64,000 nucleotides of DNA from Alkalispirochaeta sp964496635 (GTDB lineage: Bacteria; Spirochaetota; Spirochaetia; DSM-27196; Alkalispirochaetaceae): the NCBI GenBank assembly GCA_964496635.1, contig CAZCAE010000003.1, positions 78,400 to 142,399 of the forward strand, given 5' to 3'. Position 1 is the stretch's first letter. Every line of letters begins with the position of its first letter. Made by a program: the position numbers and the translations under genes. The notes under the pieces are model-generated. The model saw only the letters and a program-made list of their open reading frames with translations, was not told the DNA's origin and did not search any database. Positions 34,060-41,528 of the stretch are shown here, piece by piece.

Positions 34060-35374
34060 AAAGACAGAACAGGAAAGCGCCGCCAAGGCAGAAGGCCATA
34101 CCGACCTCTTTGCAAAATGCCACACCGACGGCGGCTATTTCGGCAAGATGCGCGCCATAGGAGACGACGAATACACCCGGCCCGTTCTGCCGCCCAACCC
34201 GGCCCGGCACATGGTGTTCAAGGGAAAAGAACACATCATGTGGTCGGTCAACAACTATCTCGGCCTGGCAAACCACCCGGAAGTTCTTGATGTTGCGAGG
34301 AAAACAATAGATGACTTCGGTGTCAGCTCTCCTATGGGCTCCCGCATGATGAGCGGCAACACCGAGTACCACCTCGCCTTCGAACGCGAGCTGGCGGAAC
34401 ACGCCGAAAAGGAAGCTGCTTTCCTCTTCAACTACGGCTACATGGGCGTCATCGGAACGATCCAGTCGCTGGTGGGCAAGGAAGACGTCATCGTCATGGA
34501 CAAGCTGGACCATGCATGCATCGTCGACGGTGCCTTCCAGGCCCAGGCGATGAACGGAGCCCAGCTGAGAGTCTTCAAGCACAACAACATGGAAAACCTG
34601 GAGCAGGTGCTGAAACGGGTAAACCGCGACCGCAAAGGGGGCGTCATGATCGTCACCGAAGGAGTCTACGGCATGACCGGTGACCTGGCCCCCCTGAAGG
34701 ATATCGCCTCACTTGCAAGGAAGTACGACGCCCGGATATTTATTGACGACGCTCACGGCTGGGGAACCATGGGTCCCGCCGGAAAAGGTACCGCCGCCCA
34801 CTTCGGCGTCCAGGATGAGATCGACATCTACTTCGGGACATTTGCCAAGAGCTTTGCCTCCATCGGCGGCTTTTCCGCCTCCGACAAGGCCGTCACAGAC
34901 TGGATCGCCTATAACGCCAGGACCCAGGTCTTCGCCAAGAGCCTGCCTATGGTCTACGTACAGACCCTCCGAAAGACATTCGACCTCGTCAAGGCCGCCG
35001 ACGACCGCCGCGCCAGGATGTGGGCCCGCAGCAACGCGCTGAAAAGCGGTCTGAAAGAACTCGGATTTTACGTGGGCCCCGGCGAATCCATGATCTGTTC
35101 CGTCTTTGTCCCCCTGGGAGAGGAATCCATAGAACGGATGGGCGCCGCCACCTCCGGCTTCCTCCGGCAGAACGGCGTCTTCGTCACCGCCATCGCCTAT
35201 CCCGTCATCCCCCTCGGCCTGCTCATGTTCCGCATGATCCCCACGGCCATGCACGAAGAGGAGGACGTGGTAGAGACGCTGCGGGTCTTCAAAGACATGC
35301 GGGATAACCTCGGCCTTCGCCTCTCCATGACTGAAGACGAAGACAGGATGATCCGTAAAGTCTACGGCATCTGA
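34046..35374 (+). CDS. Alpha-oxoamine synthase, probable cysteate fatty acyltransferase
   Basis: A 442-residue PLP fold-type I enzyme of the alpha-oxoamine synthase family (2-amino-3-ketobutyrate CoA ligase, 8-amino-7-oxononanoate synthase, serine palmitoyltransferase). Visible: VNNYLGLANHPEV, SSPMGSRMMSGN, DDAHGWGTMG and the lysine in TFAKSFASIGG, a form closest to serine palmitoyltransferases. Because it overlaps the cysteate synthase gene by 14 bases (AGGAGACCAGAGT before its ATG), the likely reaction is decarboxylating condensation of cysteate with an acyl thioester to 3-ketocapnine, the first committed step of sulfonolipids in Bacteroidota. Serine palmitoyltransferase is the main alternative. 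Codon use (CGC, CTC, GCC, AAG rich) is unlike flanking genes. Confidence 0.82.
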   Translation: MLLDEKTEQESAAKAEGHTDLFAKCHTDGGYFGKMRAIGDDEYTRPVLPPNPARHMVFKGKEHIMWSVNNYLGLANHPEVLDVARKTIDDFGVSSPMGSRMMSGNTEYHLAFERELAEHAEKEAAFLFNYGYMGVIGTIQSLVGKEDVIVMDKLDHACIVDGAFQAQAMNGAQLRVFKHNNMENLEQVLKRVNRDRKGGVMIVTEGVYGMTGDLAPLKDIASLARKYDARIFIDDAHGWGTMGPAGKGTAAHFGVQDEIDIYFGTFAKSFASIGGFSASDKAVTDWIAYNARTQVFAKSLPMVYVQTLRKTFDLVKAADDRRARMWARSNALKSGLKELGFYVGPGESMICSVFVPLGEESIERMGAATSGFLRQNGVFVTAIAYPVIPLGLLMFRMIPTAMHEEEDVVETLRVFKDMRDNLGLRLSMTEDEDRMIRKVYGI

Positions 35375-35528
35375 AACGACATCTGATTTTTATATCTGTC
35401 TTCCGGTGGACCGACCCTGCGGGCGCGGCCACCGGGAACTGACGTTCCGCAAGGTCCCCTTCCTCATCGAAGGTGGGACCACTCTGCTCGACGGGCTATG
35501 TTCCCGTCGACCGATAATAACCGGGATG
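35375..35528. terminator. Four tandem stem-loops between converging genes
   Basis: Perfect short stems occur at 35403-35409/35429-35435 (7 bp), 35435-35439/35444-35448 (5 bp), 35453-35458/35475-35480 (6 bp) and 35488-35495/35503-35510 (8 bp). There is no T-tract, so these are not ordinary intrinsic terminators; they may protect the 3' end of the sulfonolipid mRNA or stop transcription with Rho. Confidence 0.45.
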
Positions 35529-36587
35529 TTACTTAATTCGTCCTAAACCCATAGCCCGTATGATCCACCGCGGAAGAGGTTTTTCCATACCCCGTTTTTT
35601 CAGGTCCAGGTACCAGTTCACCTTCTTCATGACTGGAATTTTATACGTCTCGACAAATTCAATAAGCGTGCCGTCAGGGTCTTCAATATAGGCAAACCGT
35701 CCTGCCGCTTCACCCATATCGAAACGGGATCCCGAATCCACCGTAAAGGGGTGACCCGCCGCCTCACACCGCATTTTGAGAATGTCCATACCGATAACGT
35801 CGAAGCAGAGATGAATAAACCCCAGATCACCCCAGAATCGATCATGAAAAATCCGCTTTCCCTTGTGATTGACGACTTCAACCAGTTCCAGCTGCGTCTG
35901 CCCGAAGAGACGACTGAAGGCGCCGCTATGGCCGGCGGAACGGGTTAGCAGCACCCGTCGTAACCGACGATCCCCCCCGGGAAAACCGGCAAGGTCTGCG
36001 AAGAGATCCTGTTCGTCGTAGATCTTGGTATCATATCCCAGGACAGTCGCGTAAAAATCCAGAGCGGCCGCCATATCGGAAACGCCTATCATCACCCCGG
36101 AGACCCCACCGGTTTGTCGCCGGGGACTGGAAAACCAGTCGTCACTTTCCACAAGGTGAAAGAAGTTACCCCATGGATCCCGGACAGCCACCCGCGCCTT
36201 ACCATCGGGGTCCTCCTGAACCGCTCCAAGGACATCCGCTCCCTGAGACTGAAGGCGCTGGTAGGCTTGATGGACTCCTTTGGTTTTGATGCGTCCCACC
36301 AGCAGCCCGTAGTCACCAATCTCTACCGGTTCCGCCGGTGCCTTGGGAGGCCTGCTTGTATACTGCCATATCTCAAAACCACCACCACCGGCGAGATTCA
36401 CCGCAAGCATCGCATCTCGGCTATGCACCTGCCCCCCTGTGTAGGGTGTCATAAATGGTGCCTCCGCAGCTTCACGAAAGACAGGGACATCCACGTTAAA
36501 AGTCTTCCGGTACCAATCAAATGCCGCGTTGGTGTCGGGAATGCCAATCCCCAGTTGTTGAATACCACTGAACAAGACGTTATTCAT
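35529..36587 (-). CDS. Two-domain VOC (glyoxalase/bleomycin resistance fold) protein
   Basis: 352 residues with two vicinal-oxygen-chelate modules: residues ~5-145 (IQQLGIGIPDTNAAFDWYRKTF ... RDPWGNFFHLVE) and ~160-310 (GVMIGVSDMAAALDFYATVLGY ... IEDPDGTLIEFVE), quoted here by their ends. Metal-binding His/Glu positions are partly present (HLVE, HLCF, EFVE). VOC enzymes include dioxygenases, isomerases and lyases; the substrate is unknown. A basic C-terminal tail follows. It converges on the sulfonolipid pair and may modify related compounds, but this is only positional. GGAG precedes the ATG and minus-strand TATAAT lies about 35 bases upstream. Confidence 0.82.
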   Translation of the reverse strand: MNNVLFSGIQQLGIGIPDTNAAFDWYRKTFNVDVPVFREAAEAPFMTPYTGGQVHSRDAMLAVNLAGGGGFEIWQYTSRPPKAPAEPVEIGDYGLLVGRIKTKGVHQAYQRLQSQGADVLGAVQEDPDGKARVAVRDPWGNFFHLVESDDWFSSPRRQTGGVSGVMIGVSDMAAALDFYATVLGYDTKIYDEQDLFADLAGFPGGDRRLRRVLLTRSAGHSGAFSRLFGQTQLELVEVVNHKGKRIFHDRFWGDLGFIHLCFDVIGMDILKMRCEAAGHPFTVDSGSRFDMGEAAGRFAYIEDPDGTLIEFVETYKIPVMKKVNWYLDLKKRGMEKPLPRWIIRAMGLGRIK

Positions 36588-36638
36588 GGAAAGAGCGCTC
36601 CTTTTATCAAGTTATTATATCAAAAGGTGTCAAAATGG

Positions 36639-37274
36639 TCACGGGAGAGACAAAAAAAGGACTCCCCACTGAATCGCCACAAAAAAGAGCAGAACTATAC
36701 GCCCTGTCGTTGAAGTTTCCGCAGCCGTGGCTTTCCTGCGCTGTATATCGGAAACAGACGCATCCATATTTCTCAGTGACTCGTACACCCCAAGCAACAG
36801 GTCGTCGGCACTATGAAGCGGTGCCGCGAACCGAAGTTCTTCCCGACGCTCCATGATCTGCTCAAAAGACCAGAAAAGCTTTCCGGCCACCGTTCCAATC
36901 CGACCGGGAATTTTCAGATCCGCTCGAACGGAGATTAGAGAGAGAAATACCATACCCACAACGGTGAAAGCTTTGTATAAACCGCTTCTCAGGGCGCCCG
37001 TCGTTACCGGTAATCCCATAAACTCAAAAAGAACCGCCCCTGTGGGAACGAGAAGATGAAAGAATGTAATACCTAGAGATATTGTGATGAAATAGAGCCA
37101 TAACAGACGCTTCCCCGCCAACGTGGTCAGCCATCCAAAGAGAACAACCTGAAACACTCGAATTACCAGACTATCCTGCAGAAGAAAGGCCGGTAACGCT
37201 GCCATACCCGATAGAAACAATCCGGCAGCGGAAAGATGAGCGGTGATCCATGGGTGTTGTCGACGCAGGCTCAT
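36639..37274 (-). CDS. Integral membrane protein of unknown function
   Basis: 211 residues with about five hydrophobic segments (e.g. LSAAGLFLSGMAALPAFLL, VFQVVLFGWLTTLA, LYFITISLGITFFHLL, TVVGMVFLSLI and a C-terminal IVLLFFVAIQWGVLFLSL) and a cytoplasmic helical stretch (LFWSFEQIMERREEL). Its overall look recalls the CbiQ-like T component of ECF transporters without clear signature. Its start overlaps the Gx gene end by four bases, so the two are probably partners, e.g. a transporter S/T pair. I do not recognise the family firmly. Confidence 0.55.
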   Translation of the reverse strand: MSLRRQHPWITAHLSAAGLFLSGMAALPAFLLQDSLVIRVFQVVLFGWLTTLAGKRLLWLYFITISLGITFFHLLVPTGAVLFEFMGLPVTTGALRSGLYKAFTVVGMVFLSLISVRADLKIPGRIGTVAGKLFWSFEQIMERREELRFAAPLHSADDLLLGVYESLRNMDASVSDIQRRKATAAETSTTGRIVLLFFVAIQWGVLFLSLP

Positions 37275-37864
37275 TTCACCGCATCTCCGTGGATTAACAC
37301 GCGATAGTCATTCGTCAGAAGTGATATCCACCTTGAAAAAGTGAGAAAGTACTCCGCTACTACACCGACAAAGACACCTGCAACAGTTCCAAGTATGAGA
37401 AAGGGAGGCGCAATAATCCACGACGACGGGCCAAATATGAACAGAACGGATAGAACAATCTGGACGATATTACTTGCAAGGGCTCCGGCAGTGCTGACAC
37501 CGATCAGACTCACGCGATCCGATCCGAAACGACAAATCCCCAGCATAACCAGGACGCTTGCAAATGAACCGAAAAGAGAAAAGAGAAAGACGTAACTTGC
37601 AAGAGTTCCGTTTATAAGCCCCTGGCCGATAACCTTCAGAAACGTCAGCGCCAGGACGTCTCTTGTCCGAAAAGAGCGTATTACCAGGAGAAGGGGAATG
37701 TTGGCCAGTCCGATTCGGAAAAACGGAACCGGCTTGGGTATTAGAAATTCCAGGGTTGAAAAAAACATGGCAACCGCTCCGAGAACAGCCAGAATATTGG
37801 CCAGTGACGGCTGGTCTGTGTTGCTCAGACTTGTATACGTGTCTGCTTTCTTCACGTGGGCCAC
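37271..37864 (-). CDS. Gx transporter family protein (HepSI-like, ECF S-type)
   Basis: About 197 residues with six membrane spans; the segment GLANIPLLLVIRSF with following VLALTFLKVIGQGLINGTLAS fits the Gx/heptaprenyl diphosphate synthase component I-like family, thought to be ECF-type substrate-binding transporters. The longest frame continues far into the chemoreceptor gene; GTG at 37864, 10 bases after that gene's stop, is taken as start (GTG 37855 is an alternative). No ATPase gene is near, so it would borrow one from elsewhere. Confidence 0.7.
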   Translation of the reverse strand: MAHVKKADTYTSLSNTDQPSLANILAVLGAVAMFFSTLEFLIPKPVPFFRIGLANIPLLLVIRSFRTRDVLALTFLKVIGQGLINGTLASYVFLFSLFGSFASVLVMLGICRFGSDRVSLIGVSTAGALASNIVQIVLSVLFIFGPSSWIIAPPFLILGTVAGVFVGVVAEYFLTFSRWISLLTNDYRVLIHGDAVK

Positions 37865-37874
37865 TCTATCATAA

Positions 37875-39473
37875 TCAACCGGCAAGTATAGAGTCGCAAC
37901 GATCACGCAGTGCTTCGTCATCGGGGCGAAACGCCATAACGACACCAAGACGTTCCAGAGGCTCTGTTGCCGGGATGATGGTATCGTGAAAGAATCTGTT
38001 CGACACATACGATCCAACGGACTTGTCGGTAATAACGCCGTCGGCACGGCCCCACACTACTTTTCCGATACCCTGAATGTCATTCTCAACGGTGACATAC
38101 TCCGGCGAGTAGCGACGCATACTGTGTTCTGCATAACTGCCCAGCTGACAGGCTAACCGTCGGCCATCGAAAAGCTCCGGTGATACAGGGAGTGTATCGG
38201 GAAGCGCAGTACCAATTGTATTTTTCTCGACAAGTACCACCGGTTCAAAAAATGCGTAGGGTTGCGAAACGATAACTCCAAGTTTTTCGAGCATTTCGTT
38301 TGGCCAGCCCACATTCAAAAGCATCCTTACTCTTCCATTCCGGAAATCTTCAAAAAGATCGGAGAACTGTCGTGGATGGAAAACCACTTCCACCCCGAGA
38401 TCACGAGCAATATCCCGCATCCGGTCAATGCTGATACCCGCGGAGCGACCGTTTTCCAGATAGCACCACGGCGGATATGCCAGATCGTGACCGACAATTA
38501 TCTGGGATTTCTGTTCGGAGATACCCTGACTCTGCTTGAAAACGCCGACCAATGCAGAAATACCGTCTCTGACGGCTGTGTCGTCGCTACCCAACCGCCC
38601 AAATACATCCTCTTCCTGAATCAGATTGTCACTGACATGCCGTCCTGCCCGTTGTAGACTATCTGCCGATGCGCTTACCGCTTCCAGTTCCCTGTGTACC
38701 GACTCAACGTGTTTTTGTTGGGTACGTACCGCCCCGGCGACTTGTTCTATGCGCGATTCAATGCCATGCATCCGTTCCATCGAACTGCGAAGTCCTCCGG
38801 CTACACCCGATACCTGCTCCATAATGTGAGATTCCAGAGTTTCGTATTCAGTAATGTTTTGAACCGTTTCCGAGACATTCTGCTGCAATTCACCCAGACG
38901 GACCGAAATATCCTTGGTGAGACCGTTACTCTGATCGGCAAGACGTTTCACTTCGTCCGCAACGACCTTGAATCCGCGTCCATGTACTCCAGCCCTGGCC
39001 GCTTCAATGGCCGCATTGAGCGATAAGAGATTGGTAAGATCCGCAATATCCTCGATGGCACCTATCGTTCCGGAAATCTTTCCTACGGCGTCGTTTACCA
39101 ACTCAAAGGTATTTCGCAGCACCCGAAAACGCCGGTCCATCTCTGCAAGGGCATCGGAAAAACTGTCCAAGGTCTCGGCGATAGCATCAATAGTACCAAC
39201 GGTCTTGCGGACCGCCGCTTCCGATTCATCCGCCGCGCCGACAATATTGTCAATCTGTCGGCGTATCTCCGAAAGCTCTCCTTCAACTGCCGACAGGGCG
39301 GTTTGATTCGACTCGGTACCCTCCACCATTTCTCGGGCAAAAGCGGCATTCAGTTTGGCAATGGAAACCAGATTCCAGAATCGGCTGGAGAAACCGAGAA
39401 CTGCCTCTTCAACCTCCCGGATTACTTCAGCTGTTTGCCTTTCATTATCATTGCGATCTTCGCTACCAGCCAT
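37875..39473 (-). CDS. Soluble chemoreceptor with C-terminal solute-binding domain
   Basis: 532 residues in inverted order for a chemoreceptor. Residues ~15-300 are a methyl-accepting chemotaxis signalling coil with its hairpin tip IEDIADLTNLLSLNAAIEAARAG (given by its ends IEDIAD and EAARAG) and VVADEVKRLA; residues ~315-530 are a type 3 periplasmic solute-binding fold (IIVGHDLAYPPWCYLENG, AGISIDRMRDIA). No signal peptide or membrane segment is present, so both halves would sit in the cytoplasm. It presumably senses a small molecule (amino-acid-like) inside the cell and signals to CheA. The gene is followed by a Gx transporter, possibly for the same ligand. Confidence 0.85.
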   Translation of the reverse strand: MAGSEDRNDNERQTAEVIREVEEAVLGFSSRFWNLVSIAKLNAAFAREMVEGTESNQTALSAVEGELSEIRRQIDNIVGAADESEAAVRKTVGTIDAIAETLDSFSDALAEMDRRFRVLRNTFELVNDAVGKISGTIGAIEDIADLTNLLSLNAAIEAARAGVHGRGFKVVADEVKRLADQSNGLTKDISVRLGELQQNVSETVQNITEYETLESHIMEQVSGVAGGLRSSMERMHGIESRIEQVAGAVRTQQKHVESVHRELEAVSASADSLQRAGRHVSDNLIQEEDVFGRLGSDDTAVRDGISALVGVFKQSQGISEQKSQIIVGHDLAYPPWCYLENGRSAGISIDRMRDIARDLGVEVVFHPRQFSDLFEDFRNGRVRMLLNVGWPNEMLEKLGVIVSQPYAFFEPVVLVEKNTIGTALPDTLPVSPELFDGRRLACQLGSYAEHSMRRYSPEYVTVENDIQGIGKVVWGRADGVITDKSVGSYVSNRFFHDTIIPATEPLERLGVVMAFRPDDEALRDRCDSILAG

Positions 39474-39597
39474 CTATATCAGCCTCCCGGGAGAGTTTTT
39501 GTTCGCTTTTCAAATAGTACCGCGTTCCAGTTTGTTTTACATGTACCTTCATTAATCGGAGACAGGAGATGACTGACAGGTGAAGACACGAACGCAA

Positions 39598-39671
39598 TGA
39601 TCACGGCGGGATTCGAACCCACGACCTTCGGCTCCGGAGGCCGACGCTCTATCCAGCTGAGCTACGTGACC
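39598..39671 (-). tRNA. tRNA-Arg (anticodon CCG)
   Basis: Reading the minus strand, a complete cloverleaf forms: 7-bp acceptor (GGTCACG/CGTGATC, one G-T), D arm AGCTCAGCTGGATAGAGC, anticodon stem TCGGC/GCCGA with loop CTCCGGA giving anticodon CCG, and T arm GTGGGTTCGAATCCCGC (17 bases). The discriminator is A; CCA is not encoded. It reads CGG, a codon frequently used in this window. Confidence 0.95.
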
Positions 39672-39732
39672 GAACCAGCGCATACTATCTGCTGGTCTGC
39701 GAAAAGTCAACAAATGTAATATAGTATGTCTC

Positions 39733-40665
39733 GTGGGAATCCTTTTTTTGCGCCGACTGCGTTCCCTCAGATGGAGCGCGCCTCTGGGCATTACCGGGCT
39801 CTATTTCTGTATCGGTACAGCATGGATACTGCTTTCGGACTATGTCCTCGCATTGATTGCAACGACTCCAACTGCATATGCCCATTTACAGACTTACAAA
39901 GGCGCCATTTACGTCGCAGTCACAACATTTCTCATTTTCGGGCTTCTCAATACCTATGCAAAGGCGGCGGCAGACGCTATTACTTCACTCCGACAGGCGG
40001 AAAATCGACTTACCGTCTCCCTTCAGCACAAGGAAGTTCTTATTCGAGAACTTCACCACCGCGTTCGGAACAATCTGCAGATCCTTACCGCCCTCCTTCG
40101 TCTCTCTGGAGACCATGCTCCGGGAAAGGCGTTTCAACGGCGGGTAGAGACTCTCTCGGCCATGCAGGACGCCCTGGAACCCTGCGCAAATGGCGAGCCG
40201 GTCAATCTTGAATCTATACTGCATGAGTCGATGAAGTTCGTCGTGGCCGAGGCAATCCGACGAAATATTGTCGTTACCGAAGAGTACGACTCCTGCCAAA
40301 TTGATCCCAATACCAGCGTTCATATCGGCCTGGTCATTTCCGAGCTTGCAACCAACGCAGTAGAACATGGGTACCCCCGGAACCAGGGCTCCGGTCGTGT
40401 AGAGGTAACCGCCCACCATACCGAAAACGGACTGTTGTTGAATGTCCGGGATTTCGGAACAGGAATGCCGAATTTACCCGGGCCCGGTGACACCGGGAAT
40501 GCATTGAAACAGATGGGTCCAGGATTGAATATATCTACCGCGTTGATTGAACAGGATGGAGGAAGCTGGTCATTTCGCAGACCCGATACCGGGGGAACTA
40601 TCGTCAGCATCCTCTTTCCCTGGGATCGTATTAGTTTGCATGCCGCTTCGCGGCACACAAAATAA
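39733..40665 (+). CDS. Membrane sensor histidine kinase (HisKA_2 type)
   Basis: 310 residues: two N-terminal membrane spans (~15-38 and ~58-78), a phosphoacceptor segment of the HisKA_2/HWE-like kind (ELHHRVRNNLQIL, His at ~106), and an HATPase_c domain with N box ISELATNAVEHG, VRDFGTGMP and QMGPGLNI. No sensor domain beyond the membrane part and no receiver partner adjacent. GTG start without ribosome site; TATAGT lies seven bases before it. The final ten codons (SLHAASRHTK, stop) are supplied by the two-hairpin repeat at 40634-40699, so the original C-terminus was replaced or extended. Confidence 0.85.
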   Translation: MGILFLRRLRSLRWSAPLGITGLYFCIGTAWILLSDYVLALIATTPTAYAHLQTYKGAIYVAVTTFLIFGLLNTYAKAAADAITSLRQAENRLTVSLQHKEVLIRELHHRVRNNLQILTALLRLSGDHAPGKAFQRRVETLSAMQDALEPCANGEPVNLESILHESMKFVVAEAIRRNIVVTEEYDSCQIDPNTSVHIGLVISELATNAVEHGYPRNQGSGRVEVTAHHTENGLLLNVRDFGTGMPNLPGPGDTGNALKQMGPGLNISTALIEQDGGSWSFRRPDTGGTIVSILFPWDRISLHAASRHTK

Positions 40666-40699
40666 CAAAAATACCCGACTTTCGTCGGATATTTTCGTA
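40634..40699 (+). repeat. Two-hairpin repeat, copy A
   Basis: Element of about 66 bp: GTTT(C/G)CATG, hairpin 1 TGCCGC-ttc-GCGGCA (40641-40655), a CAC.CAAAATAAC spacer, then hairpin 2 with 12-bp arms (40668-40679/40684-40695, one mismatch) beginning with A-run and ending with T-run. It overlaps the histidine kinase 3' end and lies upstream of maf. The second hairpin can act as a terminator in both directions. Confidence 0.85.
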
Positions 40700-40719
40700 A
40701 AAGCTGATACGTTTCTTCT

Positions 40720-41325
40720 ATGACACGACGTATCGTTCTCGCGAGCTCGAGTCCCCGACGGAAGGAGCTACTCCAGCAGATAGGACTGGAACCACTAGTA
40801 TTCCCGGTAGACGTGGACGAATCATCCGTGCGCCCGATAGATCTGGTTTCCGCCGGAGTACCGGCGGCGAGGGTACCTGCCGAGACGTGCCTTCGCAGAA
40901 GTCGTCTGAAAATGGACGCGGCGACCAAAGCGAATAGATCATCGAATCTGTTGCTGGCGGCGGATACTGTTGTCTCTGTGGATGGAGTGATCCTCGACAA
41001 ACCCGCAGACGTCACCGATGCAACACAAATGTTGAAACTCCTTTCGGGTCGAACCCATTCCGTCTTTACCGCCGTGGTTATGACCGATCCCGATACGGAG
41101 CGTAGGATCGAGGAAATTGACCACACCCGTGTCACTTTTGACACTATTACAGAAGGTGAAATCACATGGTATCTCCATTCCAGCGAATGGCAGAATGTAG
41201 CGGGGGGATACCGTATTCAGGGTATGGCGGCGGCCTTTGTAACCCGGATCGATGGTTCCTACTCGACCGTCATGGGCTTGCCAATACATACGGTTTATTC
41301 TATGATCAAACGGCTTTCGTCCTGA
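40720..41325 (+). CDS. maf: Maf/YhdE nucleotide pyrophosphatase
   Basis: 201 residues with the Maf opening VLASSSPRRKELL, the catalytic Asp in LLAADTVVSVDG and the QMLKLLSGRTH segment, ending with the GGYRIQGMAA motif. Maf proteins hydrolyse non-canonical or dTTP/UTP nucleotides and prevent misincorporation. It stands alone between two copies of the two-hairpin repeat; no ribosome site precedes the ATG. Confidence 0.92.
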   Translation: MTRRIVLASSSPRRKELLQQIGLEPLVFPVDVDESSVRPIDLVSAGVPAARVPAETCLRRSRLKMDAATKANRSSNLLLAADTVVSVDGVILDKPADVTDATQMLKLLSGRTHSVFTAVVMTDPDTERRIEEIDHTRVTFDTITEGEITWYLHSSEWQNVAGGYRIQGMAAAFVTRIDGSYSTVMGLPIHTVYSMIKRLSS

Positions 41326-41348
41326 CGTTCCTTTACACGTACAACTAT

Positions 41349-41415
41349 TACAAAAATACACGGCGACAACCGGGTGTTTTTGTTTTTTCGGGTGCTGCAA
41401 CGCAGCATGCGAAAC
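41349..41415 (-). repeat. Two-hairpin repeat, copy B (inverted orientation)
   Basis: On the minus strand: GTTTCGCATG, hairpin 1 TGCTGC-gtt-GCAGCA (41407-41393), an ACCCGAAAAAACAAAAACAC-like spacer (first 10 bases ACCCGAAAAA), hairpin 2 with arms 41352-41363/41370-41381. Compared with copy A the third pair of hairpin 1 is changed on both sides (C-G to T-A), preserving the stem. It lies between maf and rpsB. Confidence 0.82.
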
Positions 41416-41528
41416 TGTTGCGTTTCGCGTAAAGGATATAGACCGGACAGAAAGTAAATTTCCGCTGTTCCTGGAACAGACGAGACAAAAGCGAAGGGGT
41501 GGGCAATACGCTCACAAGGAGGAAGATC

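Noticed and set aside
34046..35374. Threonine catabolism enzyme (2-amino-3-ketobutyrate CoA ligase)
   Set aside because: No threonine dehydrogenase gene is adjacent, the lysine motif TFAKSFASIGG is of the serine-palmitoyltransferase form, and the partner gene is cysteate synthase.
39474..39597. Sigma-28 promoter before the chemoreceptor gene
   Set aside because: TAAA is present but the following -10 half (GTACTATT) matches GCCGATAA too poorly.
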